From DATJPR01 sp963752915 (lineage in GTDB: Bacteria; Bacteroidota; Ignavibacteria; UBA10030; UBA6906): a stretch of DNA of 64,000 nucleotides. The first letter of the stretch is position 1. Each line of letters begins with the position of its first letter. Shown piece by piece: positions 31,261 through 38,810 of the stretch. The DNA is taken from NCBI GenBank assembly GCA_963752915.1, contig CAVVZZ010000013.1, positions 682,001 to 746,000 of the forward strand. Reading direction: 5' to 3'. Position numbers and translations under genes: made by a program. The notes under the pieces are model-generated. The model was not told the origin of the DNA. It saw only the letters and a list, made by a program, of their open reading frames with translations, and did not search any database.

Positions 31261-31851
31261 TTGTTGAATGACCACGAACGAAGAGCAATTGCAGCACTTT
31301 GGGCGAAGAAGCTCTCTGAGGACGCTCAAGATCTGCCTCACGACCAGCGACACCGGAATCTCGAGCCGCAATCTGCAGAGTTTATCTGTACATTGGCAAC
31401 TGGGTGCCGAGCACGTCGCCTGCTTGAAATCGGTGGCTCAAGCGGATTGTCCACCATAGCTCTGGCTGCTGCTGCGCGGCAGACGAATGGACGGCTCGTT
31501 TCCATCGAAATCGAGGCACAACGTCAACGCCAATCGCGTGAGGGACTCGAAGCCCTTAGCCTAGCTGAATGCGTCGATTTCGTCCTTGCAGATGCCGGGA
31601 CGGTTCTTTACCAGTACAGGGAATTGGAGTTCGTTTTAATCGATTGTGAGAAAGAGGACTACCTCCGATTTCTCGCTATGCTTCGGTTGGCAAAAGGCGC
31701 TGTTGTCGTGGCCGACAACATTCTGTCGCACAAGCTTTGGGAATACGTTCATGAGGTTCGTCGCTATCCAGGAGTTGAGTCGATTACATTGCCTATTGGA
31801 AAGGGACTTGAGGTAAGTCGCTTTTCTCAGGGTGCAGGAGGGTTAGGATAA
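31261..31851 (+). CDS. C30: class I SAM-dependent O-methyltransferase-like protein
   Basis: 196 residues from TTG 31261, with AAGGAG 8 nt upstream. Motif I RRLLEIGGSSGLSTIALAAA (SAM-binding GxSxG-type loop), SIEIEAQRQRQSREGLEAL (acidic residue of motif II), VDFVLADAG and LEFVLIDCEKEDYLRFL. Resembles the O-methyltransferase_3/DUF1442-type small enzymes; substrate unknown. A fragment of a close homologue lies at 34335. Confidence 0.82.
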   Translation: MLNDHERRAIAALWAKKLSEDAQDLPHDQRHRNLEPQSAEFICTLATGCRARRLLEIGGSSGLSTIALAAAARQTNGRLVSIEIEAQRQRQSREGLEALSLAECVDFVLADAGTVLYQYRELEFVLIDCEKEDYLRFLAMLRLAKGAVVVADNILSHKLWEYVHEVRRYPGVESITLPIGKGLEVSRFSQGAGGLG

Positions 31852-31868
31852 TCCTAGCCAAAGCGCGC

Positions 31869-31923
31869 GGCTAACTAACGGCCTGTCCCGATCGGAGATC
31901 CGGATGGAACACCGCCGTCAGGC
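31869..31923 (+). repeat. attC site 31, degenerate, last recognisable site
   Basis: GGCTAAC 31869-31875 and GTCAGGC 31917-31923, 55 bp. Both cores carry a substitution. It closes the recognisable array. Confidence 0.5.
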
Positions 31924-31953
31924 GGACTTCACGAACACGATTGCAGACTTCAT

Positions 31954-32472
31954 ATGCAAAGAACAACTCAACGCTTGATCCTGGAAGCTGCAACCGTCGA
32001 CTTAGTGCAAGCTGAGCTTACGTCACTAACCACCTTTGGTACGCTCATTAATGCTGCCGTTCCACCTGGTTGGCCGCCCGGTGAGTACGACCGAAGCGCT
32101 CAACTGTTCTTCCTCGAGCGGCTTAAACAGGGAAACGATCAAATCAGTGGCTGGTATTCCTGGTATGCGATCCACATATCCGGTCCATCCCGTTTGCTTG
32201 TCGGGGCTGGAGGCTTTCTTGGACCTCCGGACGATGCAGGGATCGTCGAAGTTGGGTTTTCGATTCATCCAGATTCCCACGGTCGCGGGTTTGCTACTGA
32301 GATGGTTCGCGAACTTATTGCCTTCGCATTCGAGCATTCTCGCGTTCGCGGGATCGTCGGCAACACTACCCGGAGCAACGTGGCTTCCTGCAAAGTATTT
32401 GCGCATCTTGGATTCGTTGAAACAGAATCGAACCCGACTCGTGAAGAGGTTCGATTTATTCTCATCCGATGA
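31954..32472 (+). CDS. C31: GNAT-family N-acetyltransferase
   Basis: 172 residues. RimJ/RimL-like GNAT: TQRLILEAATVDLV at the start, RLLVGAGGFLGPPDDAGIVE, VGFSIHPDSHGRGFATEMVR (acetyl-CoA pyrophosphate loop, HGRGFA) and NVASCKVFAHLGFVE. May acetylate a small molecule or a protein N-terminus. GNATs are frequent integron-cassette cargo. Confidence 0.9.
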   Translation: MQRTTQRLILEAATVDLVQAELTSLTTFGTLINAAVPPGWPPGEYDRSAQLFFLERLKQGNDQISGWYSWYAIHISGPSRLLVGAGGFLGPPDDAGIVEVGFSIHPDSHGRGFATEMVRELIAFAFEHSRVRGIVGNTTRSNVASCKVFAHLGFVETESNPTREEVRFILIR

Positions 32473-32477
32473 TCGGC

Positions 32478-32540
32478 GCTCGCCCGACCGTTTGTGAGAT
32501 CTTATGCGGTAAGGCGGGCGGGCTGACGGAAGGAGTGTGA
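32478..32540 (+). repeat. attC fossil
   Basis: CGCCCGACCG at 32481, GGCGGGCGGGCTGACGGAAG at 32514 are pieces of the common attC in a scrambled order, with no cores. Marks an eroded site beyond the array. Confidence 0.5.
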
Positions 32541-32625
32541 GTTCGCAAAGCACGGCGCGTAACAGTTTGGTGTATTTTGAAACCTATCGTCTTGATGCTC
32601 AGTTCGTTTTCAATATGGATTTCCA

Positions 32626-33546
32626 GTGACGGCATCGACTACCCGCGGTTCTGCGAATCATGAACGACCTCAGTTGACCCCTGTGATCCTTGGGTCAATC
32701 GTGAGTATCTTTTCTGGGGTCGCAGCCGTGGTCATCTGGAAAGCAGGGCACGAGGCGGCCTTCACACTGCTGGTCGCTGGGATGGGACTTTCCCTGGGAC
32801 CTCTCCTCGTGCTCTATGGCTCAGTCAACCGAGGATGGAAATCCCGTGCCCGTAAACTGATCCTGCTCGCAGGTGGGGCCACAGGTCTCATCTTCTCCAT
32901 CTGGGCATCACTTGATCTTCACCTGGAGGGTTTCTTCCTGCTGCTGCTTTCGGGCACGATGGGCGCGGCAGTGGTGCATGTGCTTATCACTGTCATCCTT
33001 GGGCCTTTCCTCTTCGGCCGGATGTGGTGCGGCTGGGGGTGTTGGAATGCGATGGTGTTAGATGTGCTTCCTTTCCAAAAAAAGGACCACCGTCATGTTT
33101 GGGGACGTTTGTCGAATTTCGTCCTGCTCGCAAGTTTTCTCTTCGTAGCCCTGGCCCGCTTCGCTTTCGGGCACCGCGCCCCAAGCCCTGGCAATCCCTC
33201 GGAGTTCCTCTGGATTCTGGTGGGATTCGTTTTCTACTACGTGCTGGCAATCGGAACCGCCCTTGTATTCCGGGACAACCGGGCCTTCTGCAAATTCGTT
33301 TGCCCCTCTTCGGCCATCCTCCGTCAGGTCTCAAGGTTTTCGATCCTCAAGATCACGGGTGATCCGGAGCTGTGCAATGAGTGTGGACTTTGCACTGGGG
33401 CCTGCCCCATGGACCTGAACATCCCAGCATACATAAAGAGCGGGCGGCGCATCACATCCGGCGAGTGCATTCAGTGCCGCTCCTGCGTGAACGCGTGTCC
33501 CTCGCGGGCATTGAAATGGTCGGCGGCCCTGGACGGAGGCCGTTAG
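32626..33546 (+). CDS. Membrane ferredoxin-type protein, NapH/YccM-like
   Basis: 306 residues from GTG 32626. Five or six membrane segments in residues 20-220, a CGWGC motif (WCGWGCWNAM, about 137) and a CP motif (CKFVCPSS), then two 4Fe-4S clusters: CNECGLCTGACP and CIQCRSCVNACP. This is the NapH/NosR/CcoG-like quinol-to-cluster electron-transfer type; which partner it serves cannot be told as no nap or nos genes are near. The stop sits in GGCCGTTAGGG, identical to an attC end, so the gene may once have been a cassette. Confidence 0.85.
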   Translation: MTASTTRGSANHERPQLTPVILGSIVSIFSGVAAVVIWKAGHEAAFTLLVAGMGLSLGPLLVLYGSVNRGWKSRARKLILLAGGATGLIFSIWASLDLHLEGFFLLLLSGTMGAAVVHVLITVILGPFLFGRMWCGWGCWNAMVLDVLPFQKKDHRHVWGRLSNFVLLASFLFVALARFAFGHRAPSPGNPSEFLWILVGFVFYYVLAIGTALVFRDNRAFCKFVCPSSAILRQVSRFSILKITGDPELCNECGLCTGACPMDLNIPAYIKSGRRITSGECIQCRSCVNACPSRALKWSAALDGGR

Positions 33547-33794
33547 GGTGCGCTCAAGAGAACTCATCTCCATTCAATGCCGCCGGACCAACCCACCAAA
33601 GACTGCGGTCACGAAAAACGGTCGAGATCTTCGCTCCGTTCGCGGAATCCGTTCGGAACGAAATCCCAACCCACCACCACCCACTTGGACTGGGTTCCGA
33701 CGGGTAAACTCCCACTTCCGGGATTATCACTTGAGTGGGAGCGTCCTGTCCCGCCGGATCGCGGTATGAACCACGAACCTTGGCTGACACTTCT

Positions 33795-34241
33795 ATGAAC
33801 CCTCTGGAAGATAGCGCTCTACAGAACATTGAACAGTTCGGATATCATATCCTTCATGTCGCCGAGAACTATGACCACCCGGACTACAGCTATTCCATCG
33901 GAATCGAGCGGACGATCGGACAACCGGAACTCGTCGTAACTGGTCTCGGGAAGGATCCGGCCATCTCTATCATCAATGCTTACTATGCGCGAGCAAAAGG
34001 GGGCGAGCTGTTCCTGCCAAATCATCACTATTCGGGGTTTATGGAAGGGCTTGAGGTGATGTTGATGACCGTTGATCGGATCAATTATCCGGAGTACTTT
34101 GGATGGGGGCTATGGCTCTACAAGGAGGATTCTTTCCGGGTATTGCAGCTCGTATATCCCAGCACTTCTGGAACATGGCCCTGGGATCCCAACCCCCCGC
34201 GCGGTTATACGTGGTCCCTGCACAAATTGTACATGGAGTAA
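33795..34241 (+). CDS. DUF4262 protein
   Basis: 148 residues from ATG 33795. The DUF4262 pattern is clear: IEQFGYHILHVAENYDHPDY, SYSIGIERTIGQPELVVTGL and FRVLQLVYPSTSGTWPWDPN. Function unknown; such genes often occur in accessory regions. The 250 bp before it hold a CTCCCACTT...TTGAGTGGGAG inverted repeat and no gene. Confidence 0.85.
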   Translation: MNPLEDSALQNIEQFGYHILHVAENYDHPDYSYSIGIERTIGQPELVVTGLGKDPAISIINAYYARAKGGELFLPNHHYSGFMEGLEVMLMTVDRINYPEYFGWGLWLYKEDSFRVLQLVYPSTSGTWPWDPNPPRGYTWSLHKLYME

Positions 34242-34334
34242 TCACTAGTTGCATGTGGACAAGCGATTCAAAACGGTTTGGTGATCCCAGCGATCAAGCG
34301 TCCAGAACCCGCCAAGAATACGGGCCGGTCTTCG

Positions 34335-34412
34335 GCCGACGCCGGAGCGGTTCGCTACGGCCAAGAGGATCTCGAGTTCGTGCTGATCGATTGCGAGAAA
34401 GACGACTACGTA
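34335..34412 (+). pseudogene. Fragment of a methyltransferase gene homologous to C30
   Basis: The frame ADAGAVRYGQ, EDLEFVLIDCEKDDYV matches C30 (ADAGTVLYQY, RELEFVLIDCEKEDYL) almost residue by residue over 25 positions, with no start or remaining domains. It is a remnant of a second copy. Confidence 0.75.
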
Positions 34413-34431
34413 GTACCCACGAGAGGTACAT

Positions 34432-35196
34432 ATGAAGACACTAGCAATCATAGTCCTTGCTTTCATATTCGTCGACGTTCCTTTCAGCCAGCCGCTTTGC
34501 GACTTCCGCGGAGTTGATTCGCTCACCGTTCAGTTCTCGGGAGACACTACCAGCGTTTGGGATCTTTCGCTATGCGCGTATTGTTCGGCGGAATTTGCTG
34601 TCTCGGTCTCTGCCTCCAATGACTCCATTTTCATAGCGCAGACAGACACTGCCGGCAAGATTGCGACATGCGATTGCCTCTTTGACCAGCGGACATCCAT
34701 CGTTGGTCTGAGTCCGGGGGAATATTGGATTGTTGTCCGTCGAGAACTTCTGAAAAAATACGGCTATCCCAGCGATCTCATTCAATTTGTGGGTGCGGCG
34801 CACGTCCAACGACCACCGATCTCCGGACGAGGTCAAATGGCTACTGCCGACTCCGGTGTCTTCAAATGGAACGCTTTTCAGAGTGGCTGCCTTCCCGATC
34901 TTGTGACCGAGGATATCCCAACACTCCCGAATCAATTTGCACTTTTGCCGAACTTTCCCAATCCTTTCAATCCCTCCACGATCATCGGTTATCAGGTGCC
35001 TTCCGCCGAGTACGTTCAAATAAAGGTTTATGACATTCTTGGCCGGGAGATCAGGACGCTCGTAGCGGACCGGAAACCGCCAGGCCAGTATGCCATACCT
35101 TTCGACCCAGGCGTGAAAGCCAGTTCGGGGATATACTATTGCCGCATGGTGGCCGGTTCGTTCAGCATGACAAGGAGACTAATCCTGTTACGCTAG
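34432..35196 (+). CDS. Secreted protein with T9SS sorting domain
   Basis: 254 residues, ATG 34432 with GAGAGG upstream. Signal peptide to about PFSQ. About 150 residues with four cysteines (LCAYCSAEF, CDCLF) and no family match, then a T9SS type A domain: PNFPNPFNPSTIIGY, LGREIRTLV, GIYYCRM, LILLR. Outside the recognisable array but of the same kind as the cassette cargo. Confidence 0.82.
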   Translation: MKTLAIIVLAFIFVDVPFSQPLCDFRGVDSLTVQFSGDTTSVWDLSLCAYCSAEFAVSVSASNDSIFIAQTDTAGKIATCDCLFDQRTSIVGLSPGEYWIVVRRELLKKYGYPSDLIQFVGAAHVQRPPISGRGQMATADSGVFKWNAFQSGCLPDLVTEDIPTLPNQFALLPNFPNPFNPSTIIGYQVPSAEYVQIKVYDILGREIRTLVADRKPPGQYAIPFDPGVKASSGIYYCRMVAGSFSMTRRLILLR

Positions 35197-35241
35197 CTGG
35201 GTCCATTTCATAGACGGCGATCGCGAAAAGAGGACGCATCC

Positions 35242-35763
35242 ATGGGAAAGCCACTTCGCAAATTAGAGCTCTTGAGCGAAATCCAGCGCGAGCGAATTGC
35301 TCTGGATAAAGTCCTTGTGCTCTTGTCCCCGGCACAGATGACCAAGGCTGGCGTTACACGCGGTGGATGGTCGGTAAAGGACATACTCGCCCATGTCGTC
35401 GAGTGGCAGAAGATGAACCTCCACTGGTATGCTGCGGGAGTGCGCGGAGAAAAAGCGGCAATACCTGCACCTGGGTTCACGTTACGAGAACTGCCACGCC
35501 TGAATCAGATGATCTACCGCAAACATCACGGGCGGTCGCTTCAGGTAGTGATTCGTGACTACCGGTCTTACCACCAACGGGTCATTAATCTTTTCAAAGC
35601 TCTTCCTGACGACGACTTGGTGACAATGGGTCGGTTCTCCTGGACGGGCCCTTCGTGGACGCCGAGTGATTACCTTCGTGCAAGCACCGCTGCTCATTAT
35701 CTATGGGCGCGCAAACGGATCCGGAGGTGGTGGCGCGTTCAGGAGAGAAGCAAACAACGGTAA
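35242..35763 (+). CDS. ClbS/DfsB-family (DinB-like four-helix) protein
   Basis: 173 residues. LSEIQRERIALDKVLVLLSP, GGWSVKDILAHVVEWQKMNL, then YRKHHGRSLQVVIRDYRSYH and a final SDYLRASTAAHYLWARKRIR match the ClbS/DfsB branch of the DinB fold (His-containing metal-site helices). ClbS protects against colibactin by hydrolysing it; most relatives have no known substrate. Confidence 0.82.
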   Translation: MGKPLRKLELLSEIQRERIALDKVLVLLSPAQMTKAGVTRGGWSVKDILAHVVEWQKMNLHWYAAGVRGEKAAIPAPGFTLRELPRLNQMIYRKHHGRSLQVVIRDYRSYHQRVINLFKALPDDDLVTMGRFSWTGPSWTPSDYLRASTAAHYLWARKRIRRWWRVQERSKQR

Positions 35764-35886
35764 GCGAAATGATGCTACATCGAACTGTCGGGTGGCTGCT
35801 TGGTCGCCGTAAAGGATGTCGAAGGAGGTAAGGCGGAGTCGAAAGAGTGGGACGCATGCCGCAAACCGAGCGAAAGGAATACCTCT

Positions 35887-36312
35887 ATGCCGGAAAACAA
35901 AACCAAACCGACAAAAAGCAGCGTGACTTCTTTCTTGAACAAGATAAAGGATACACAGCTGCGAGATGATTGTTTCACGATTCTCAAGATGATGCAGGAG
36001 GTCTCACACTGTGAGCCAGTGATGTGGGGGAGCGCAATCATCGGTTTTGGGACGTATCACTATGTGTACGAAAGCGGGCGAGAGGGGGATATGGTCTTGC
36101 TTGGCTTTTCACCGCGAAAACAGAATATCAGTATCTATCTTATGGGGGGACTGAAAAATGTCGAAAATGAACTTGCCAAACTAGGAACGCATAGAACCGG
36201 AAAGGGTTGCCTCTATTTCAAGTCGCTCGAAGATGTCAATGTCAGTGTACTCAGGAAGCTCTTTGCCACGGCATTCAAAGCCGCACAACGGAAGAGCACA
36301 CGCTCGGCATAG
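35887..36312 (+). CDS. DUF1801 protein
   Basis: 141 residues from ATG 35887 (AAAGGAA upstream). SVTSFLNKIKDTQLRDDCFT, PVMWGSAIIGFGTYHYVYES, VLLGFSPRKQNISIYLM and KGCLYFKSLEDVNVSVLRKL are the DUF1801 (YdhG-like) signature. Function not established. Confidence 0.88.
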   Translation: MPENKTKPTKSSVTSFLNKIKDTQLRDDCFTILKMMQEVSHCEPVMWGSAIIGFGTYHYVYESGREGDMVLLGFSPRKQNISIYLMGGLKNVENELAKLGTHRTGKGCLYFKSLEDVNVSVLRKLFATAFKAAQRKSTRSA

Positions 36313-36707
36313 CATGTCGCTCCAACCGACATGGTAGTCGCCCGGGCGGGTGCATCGCAAGGAATTGTCCGCTCTCGATCGACACCCTCTCCCAAAGTGC
36401 CTGGTAACGTGTGCACCTTTACGGCAAGCCGGGTTTGGCGTTGCGAGGTATTTTCATGCCTGAAGGCGAACTCGGACTTGGAAGTTCCGCGTCAGCCCTG
36501 GCGAAAGCCCTCCGGCAGTACCTTCCACGCCTGGCTCCAGAGATCCAACGGAAATGACTTCGCCACATGCCGGGCCGCCTTCCCTAGGAAATGACAGCGT
36601 CTTCTCTTGACTTATGCAGTGCAGAGCGGTAAATTAGGCCAGTGAATTTGCTCTGAAGCGTGCTGAACGGAATCCCCACCCTCCATTCCTAGCAGGAGAT
36701 GATGATC
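36313..36707. other. Intergenic region without a supported gene
   Basis: 395 bp. Only a 33-codon frame starting at an ATG near 36457 (MPEGELGLGSSASALAKA...) is seen, without context or ribosome site. It may be a remnant. AGGAG at 36694-36698 belongs to the next gene. Confidence 0.4.
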
Positions 36708-37364
36708 ATGCCGCGTCTCAATCTAAAAGATGAGGAGCCACCTTCTTCTCCCAACGATTCCGATGGGGGAACCCCGCCCGTGCCTGATGGATTTGGCGAG
36801 GAACCGAGCAGGAAGACTCCTTGGCTCATTTTCGGTGCCCTTGTTCTGGTTGCGGCGGTCGCGGTAGTCTTCCTGAATCAAAAAAATATCATCCATCTTT
36901 GGGGTCATAGAGCGCCACGCGTCGTGGAAGCATTACCTGAACCCGCGCCGCTGACGCCGAATGATTCCGCCGCTATGGCGGTGTCTCCGTCAGGTCCTTC
37001 GACGCCTCCACCTGCCACCAAGACCCCTGAAAAGGCCGCGAAAACCACCCCCGAAAAGTCTGCGCCGGTGGTCCGAGAACAGCCAGCGTTGTCCAGCGTC
37101 TCATCGCAGCACTCCGGCTCAACCGCGGGCGGGTATGCTGTCCAGATCTCCTCCTGGCCGGGAAAGAATCGGGCTGACGCCATTGCCACCGAACTGAACG
37201 ACAAGGGATTTCGTGCATATGTTTTTGACGGAGTGGTCAACGGCACAACCTGGTACCGTGTGCGGGTGGGGAACTACGCGACCTCGAAAGAAGCGGCAGG
37301 CGCGATTGGGTCTCTCGAGGAAAAGGGGTACGCAGGCGGGATCGTTGTAAAGGCAGGGAAGTAA
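36708..37364 (+). CDS. SPOR-domain membrane protein
   Basis: 218 residues from ATG 36708, 9 nt after AGGAG; ATGs at 36699 and 36702 are too close to it. Acidic/proline-rich cytoplasmic part, one membrane helix (PWLIFGALVLVAAVAVVFL, about 38-57), a long Pro/Ala/Thr-rich linker and a C-terminal SPOR domain (YAVQISSWPGKNRADAIATE, WYRVRVGNYATSKEAAGAI). SPOR domains bind denuded septal peptidoglycan, so a division-site or cell-wall role is likely. Confidence 0.9.
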   Translation: MPRLNLKDEEPPSSPNDSDGGTPPVPDGFGEEPSRKTPWLIFGALVLVAAVAVVFLNQKNIIHLWGHRAPRVVEALPEPAPLTPNDSAAMAVSPSGPSTPPPATKTPEKAAKTTPEKSAPVVREQPALSSVSSQHSGSTAGGYAVQISSWPGKNRADAIATELNDKGFRAYVFDGVVNGTTWYRVRVGNYATSKEAAGAIGSLEEKGYAGGIVVKAGK

Positions 37365-37375
37365 CAGGTCTGAAC

Positions 37376-37397
37376 GGGGTGACCCAAGGGTTACCCC
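37376..37397. terminator. Hairpin between convergent genes, possible terminator
   Basis: GGGGTGACCC and GGGTTACCCC form a 10-bp stem with an AA loop between the convergent SPOR and oxidase genes. No long T-tract (only TTTT 7 nt on), so a terminator role is tentative. Confidence 0.4.
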
Positions 37398-38791
37398 AGG
37401 ATTTTGCCGGGGTTCAAGATCCCGGCCGGATCGAACGTCTTCTTGATTTCTCTCATCAGGCGTCTCTCAGTCTCTCCGATGGCAATGGAGAGATATCCCC
37501 GTTGTGAGTAACCGATCCCGTGTTCGCCGGAAATGGTTCCCCCCAGGGACACCGTGTAGTGGAAGATTTCACGGATCGCCTCGTCGAGCTGCTTGTTCCA
37601 CACCTCGTCTGTAAGGTTCCCTTTGAGAATGTTGACGTGGCAATTCCCGTCTCCTGCATGACCATAGCAGATGGCGGTAATGCCATACCGTCCGCAGATC
37701 TCTTTGACGCCGCGAACGAGCTTCGGGAGTTCCGCGCGTGGGACGACCGTGTCCTCTTCCTTGTATGCGGAAATTGACTTCACCGCCTCTCCAATACTCC
37801 GCCTCAACGCCCAGATATCGGCGACCTTGACCGGATCGTCGGCAAGAACGACATCCTGCGCGCCGAACTGCTCCACGACTTCCGCTATCGTTCCCAGTTG
37901 TTCCATGAGCAGGTCTTCATGGTTCCCATCGACTTCGATGAGCAGCTGGGCGCCCGCGTCTCCATTCGGCCAATTCTTCTGGAGTTTGTCCTCCGCCGCT
38001 TTCACCGCGGACCGTTCCATAAACTCGAGGGCAGAGGGCGTTATGCCGCGTTGAAAGATCGCAGCGACAGCCGAGGCAGCGGACTCCAGGGAATCGAACG
38101 GGACGAGCACGAGTCTTCGAAGTCGGGGGAGGGGAATCAGTTTCACTCGGATCTTTGTAATAATAGCGAGAGTCCCTTCGCTCCCGATCAGGAGTTGTGT
38201 GAGGTTGTATCCCGTGGAATTCTTCAGGACGCCGGCGCCGGTGCGGATGATCTCCCCGGTCGGAAGAACCGCCTCGAAGGCAAGGATGTAATCCCGCGTC
38301 ACGCCGTACTTCACCGCCCTTGGACCTCCCGCGTTCTCGGAAACATTCCCCCCCATGTGACTCGTCCCGCGCGATGACGGATCGGGGGGATAGAAGAGTC
38401 CCAGCTTCTCAACTTCCTCCTGCAGCCGCTGCGTCGTCACCCCGGGTTCCACTTCCGCCTGAAAATTCTGGGCGTCGATTGTCAGGATCTTGTCAAACCG
38501 TTCCATCGAGAGACAGATTCCCCCGTGGATCGGCAGCGCTCCACCCGAGAGCCCCGTGCCCCCTCCCCGCGGCGTGACCGGAATCCCCGATGCCGTAGCG
38601 ATCCTCATGATTGCGGAGATCTCCTGCGGCGTCTCGGGCTTGACGACAACATCGGGTGGAAAAACATAGTCTTCCGTCTCGTCCTGGCCATACAGGACAA
38701 GGGCGTCATGCTCGACGACAACCCTTTCTTTTCCGAGCAACGACGTCAGAGAGGCAACTATTTCAGGCGAAGTCTTCTGTAGTTCTGCCAT
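37391..38791 (-). CDS. FAD-linked oxidase, GlcD-like (D-2-hydroxyacid dehydrogenase type)
   Basis: 466 residues from ATG 38791; an ATG at 38836 would overlap the M16 gene. PCMH-type FAD domain with the phosphate-binding stretch VTPRGGGTGLSGGALP (about 70-85) and NVSENAGGPRAVKYG, then the cap domain and the C-terminal CYGHAGDGNCHVNIL and GGTISGEHGIGYSQRG motifs, all conserved in glycolate/D-lactate oxidase GlcD and relatives. Likely oxidises a 2-hydroxyacid and passes electrons to quinone or an Fe-S partner, which is not next to it. Confidence 0.92.
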   Translation of the reverse strand: MAELQKTSPEIVASLTSLLGKERVVVEHDALVLYGQDETEDYVFPPDVVVKPETPQEISAIMRIATASGIPVTPRGGGTGLSGGALPIHGGICLSMERFDKILTIDAQNFQAEVEPGVTTQRLQEEVEKLGLFYPPDPSSRGTSHMGGNVSENAGGPRAVKYGVTRDYILAFEAVLPTGEIIRTGAGVLKNSTGYNLTQLLIGSEGTLAIITKIRVKLIPLPRLRRLVLVPFDSLESAASAVAAIFQRGITPSALEFMERSAVKAAEDKLQKNWPNGDAGAQLLIEVDGNHEDLLMEQLGTIAEVVEQFGAQDVVLADDPVKVADIWALRRSIGEAVKSISAYKEEDTVVPRAELPKLVRGVKEICGRYGITAICYGHAGDGNCHVNILKGNLTDEVWNKQLDEAIREIFHYTVSLGGTISGEHGIGYSQRGYLSIAIGETERRLMREIKKTFDPAGILNPGKILG

Positions 38792-38810
38792 GTGGTCCAG
38801 GTGTTCACCA

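Larger units (their letters stand above)
1..31923 (+). other. Integron gene-cassette array (no integrase in window)
   Basis: Thirty-one attC-type sites in one orientation separate units of about 0.3-4.2 kb, each usually holding one gene or one toxin-antitoxin pair. Sites share the inverse core, an L'' box with one extra base, L' box and core, and are similar along the array, as in sedentary chromosomal integrons. Read R'' to R' on the plus strand, the attI/integrase end should lie to the left. Site quality falls off to the right (half sites at 29170 and 30731, a degenerate one at 31869), consistent with the old distal end. Without the integrase in view it could also be an array lacking an integrase (CALIN). 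Confidence 0.9.

Noticed and set aside
1..36000. Prophage or conjugative element
   Set aside because: No phage structural, terminase, relaxase or type IV secretion genes; the repeat structure explains the layout.
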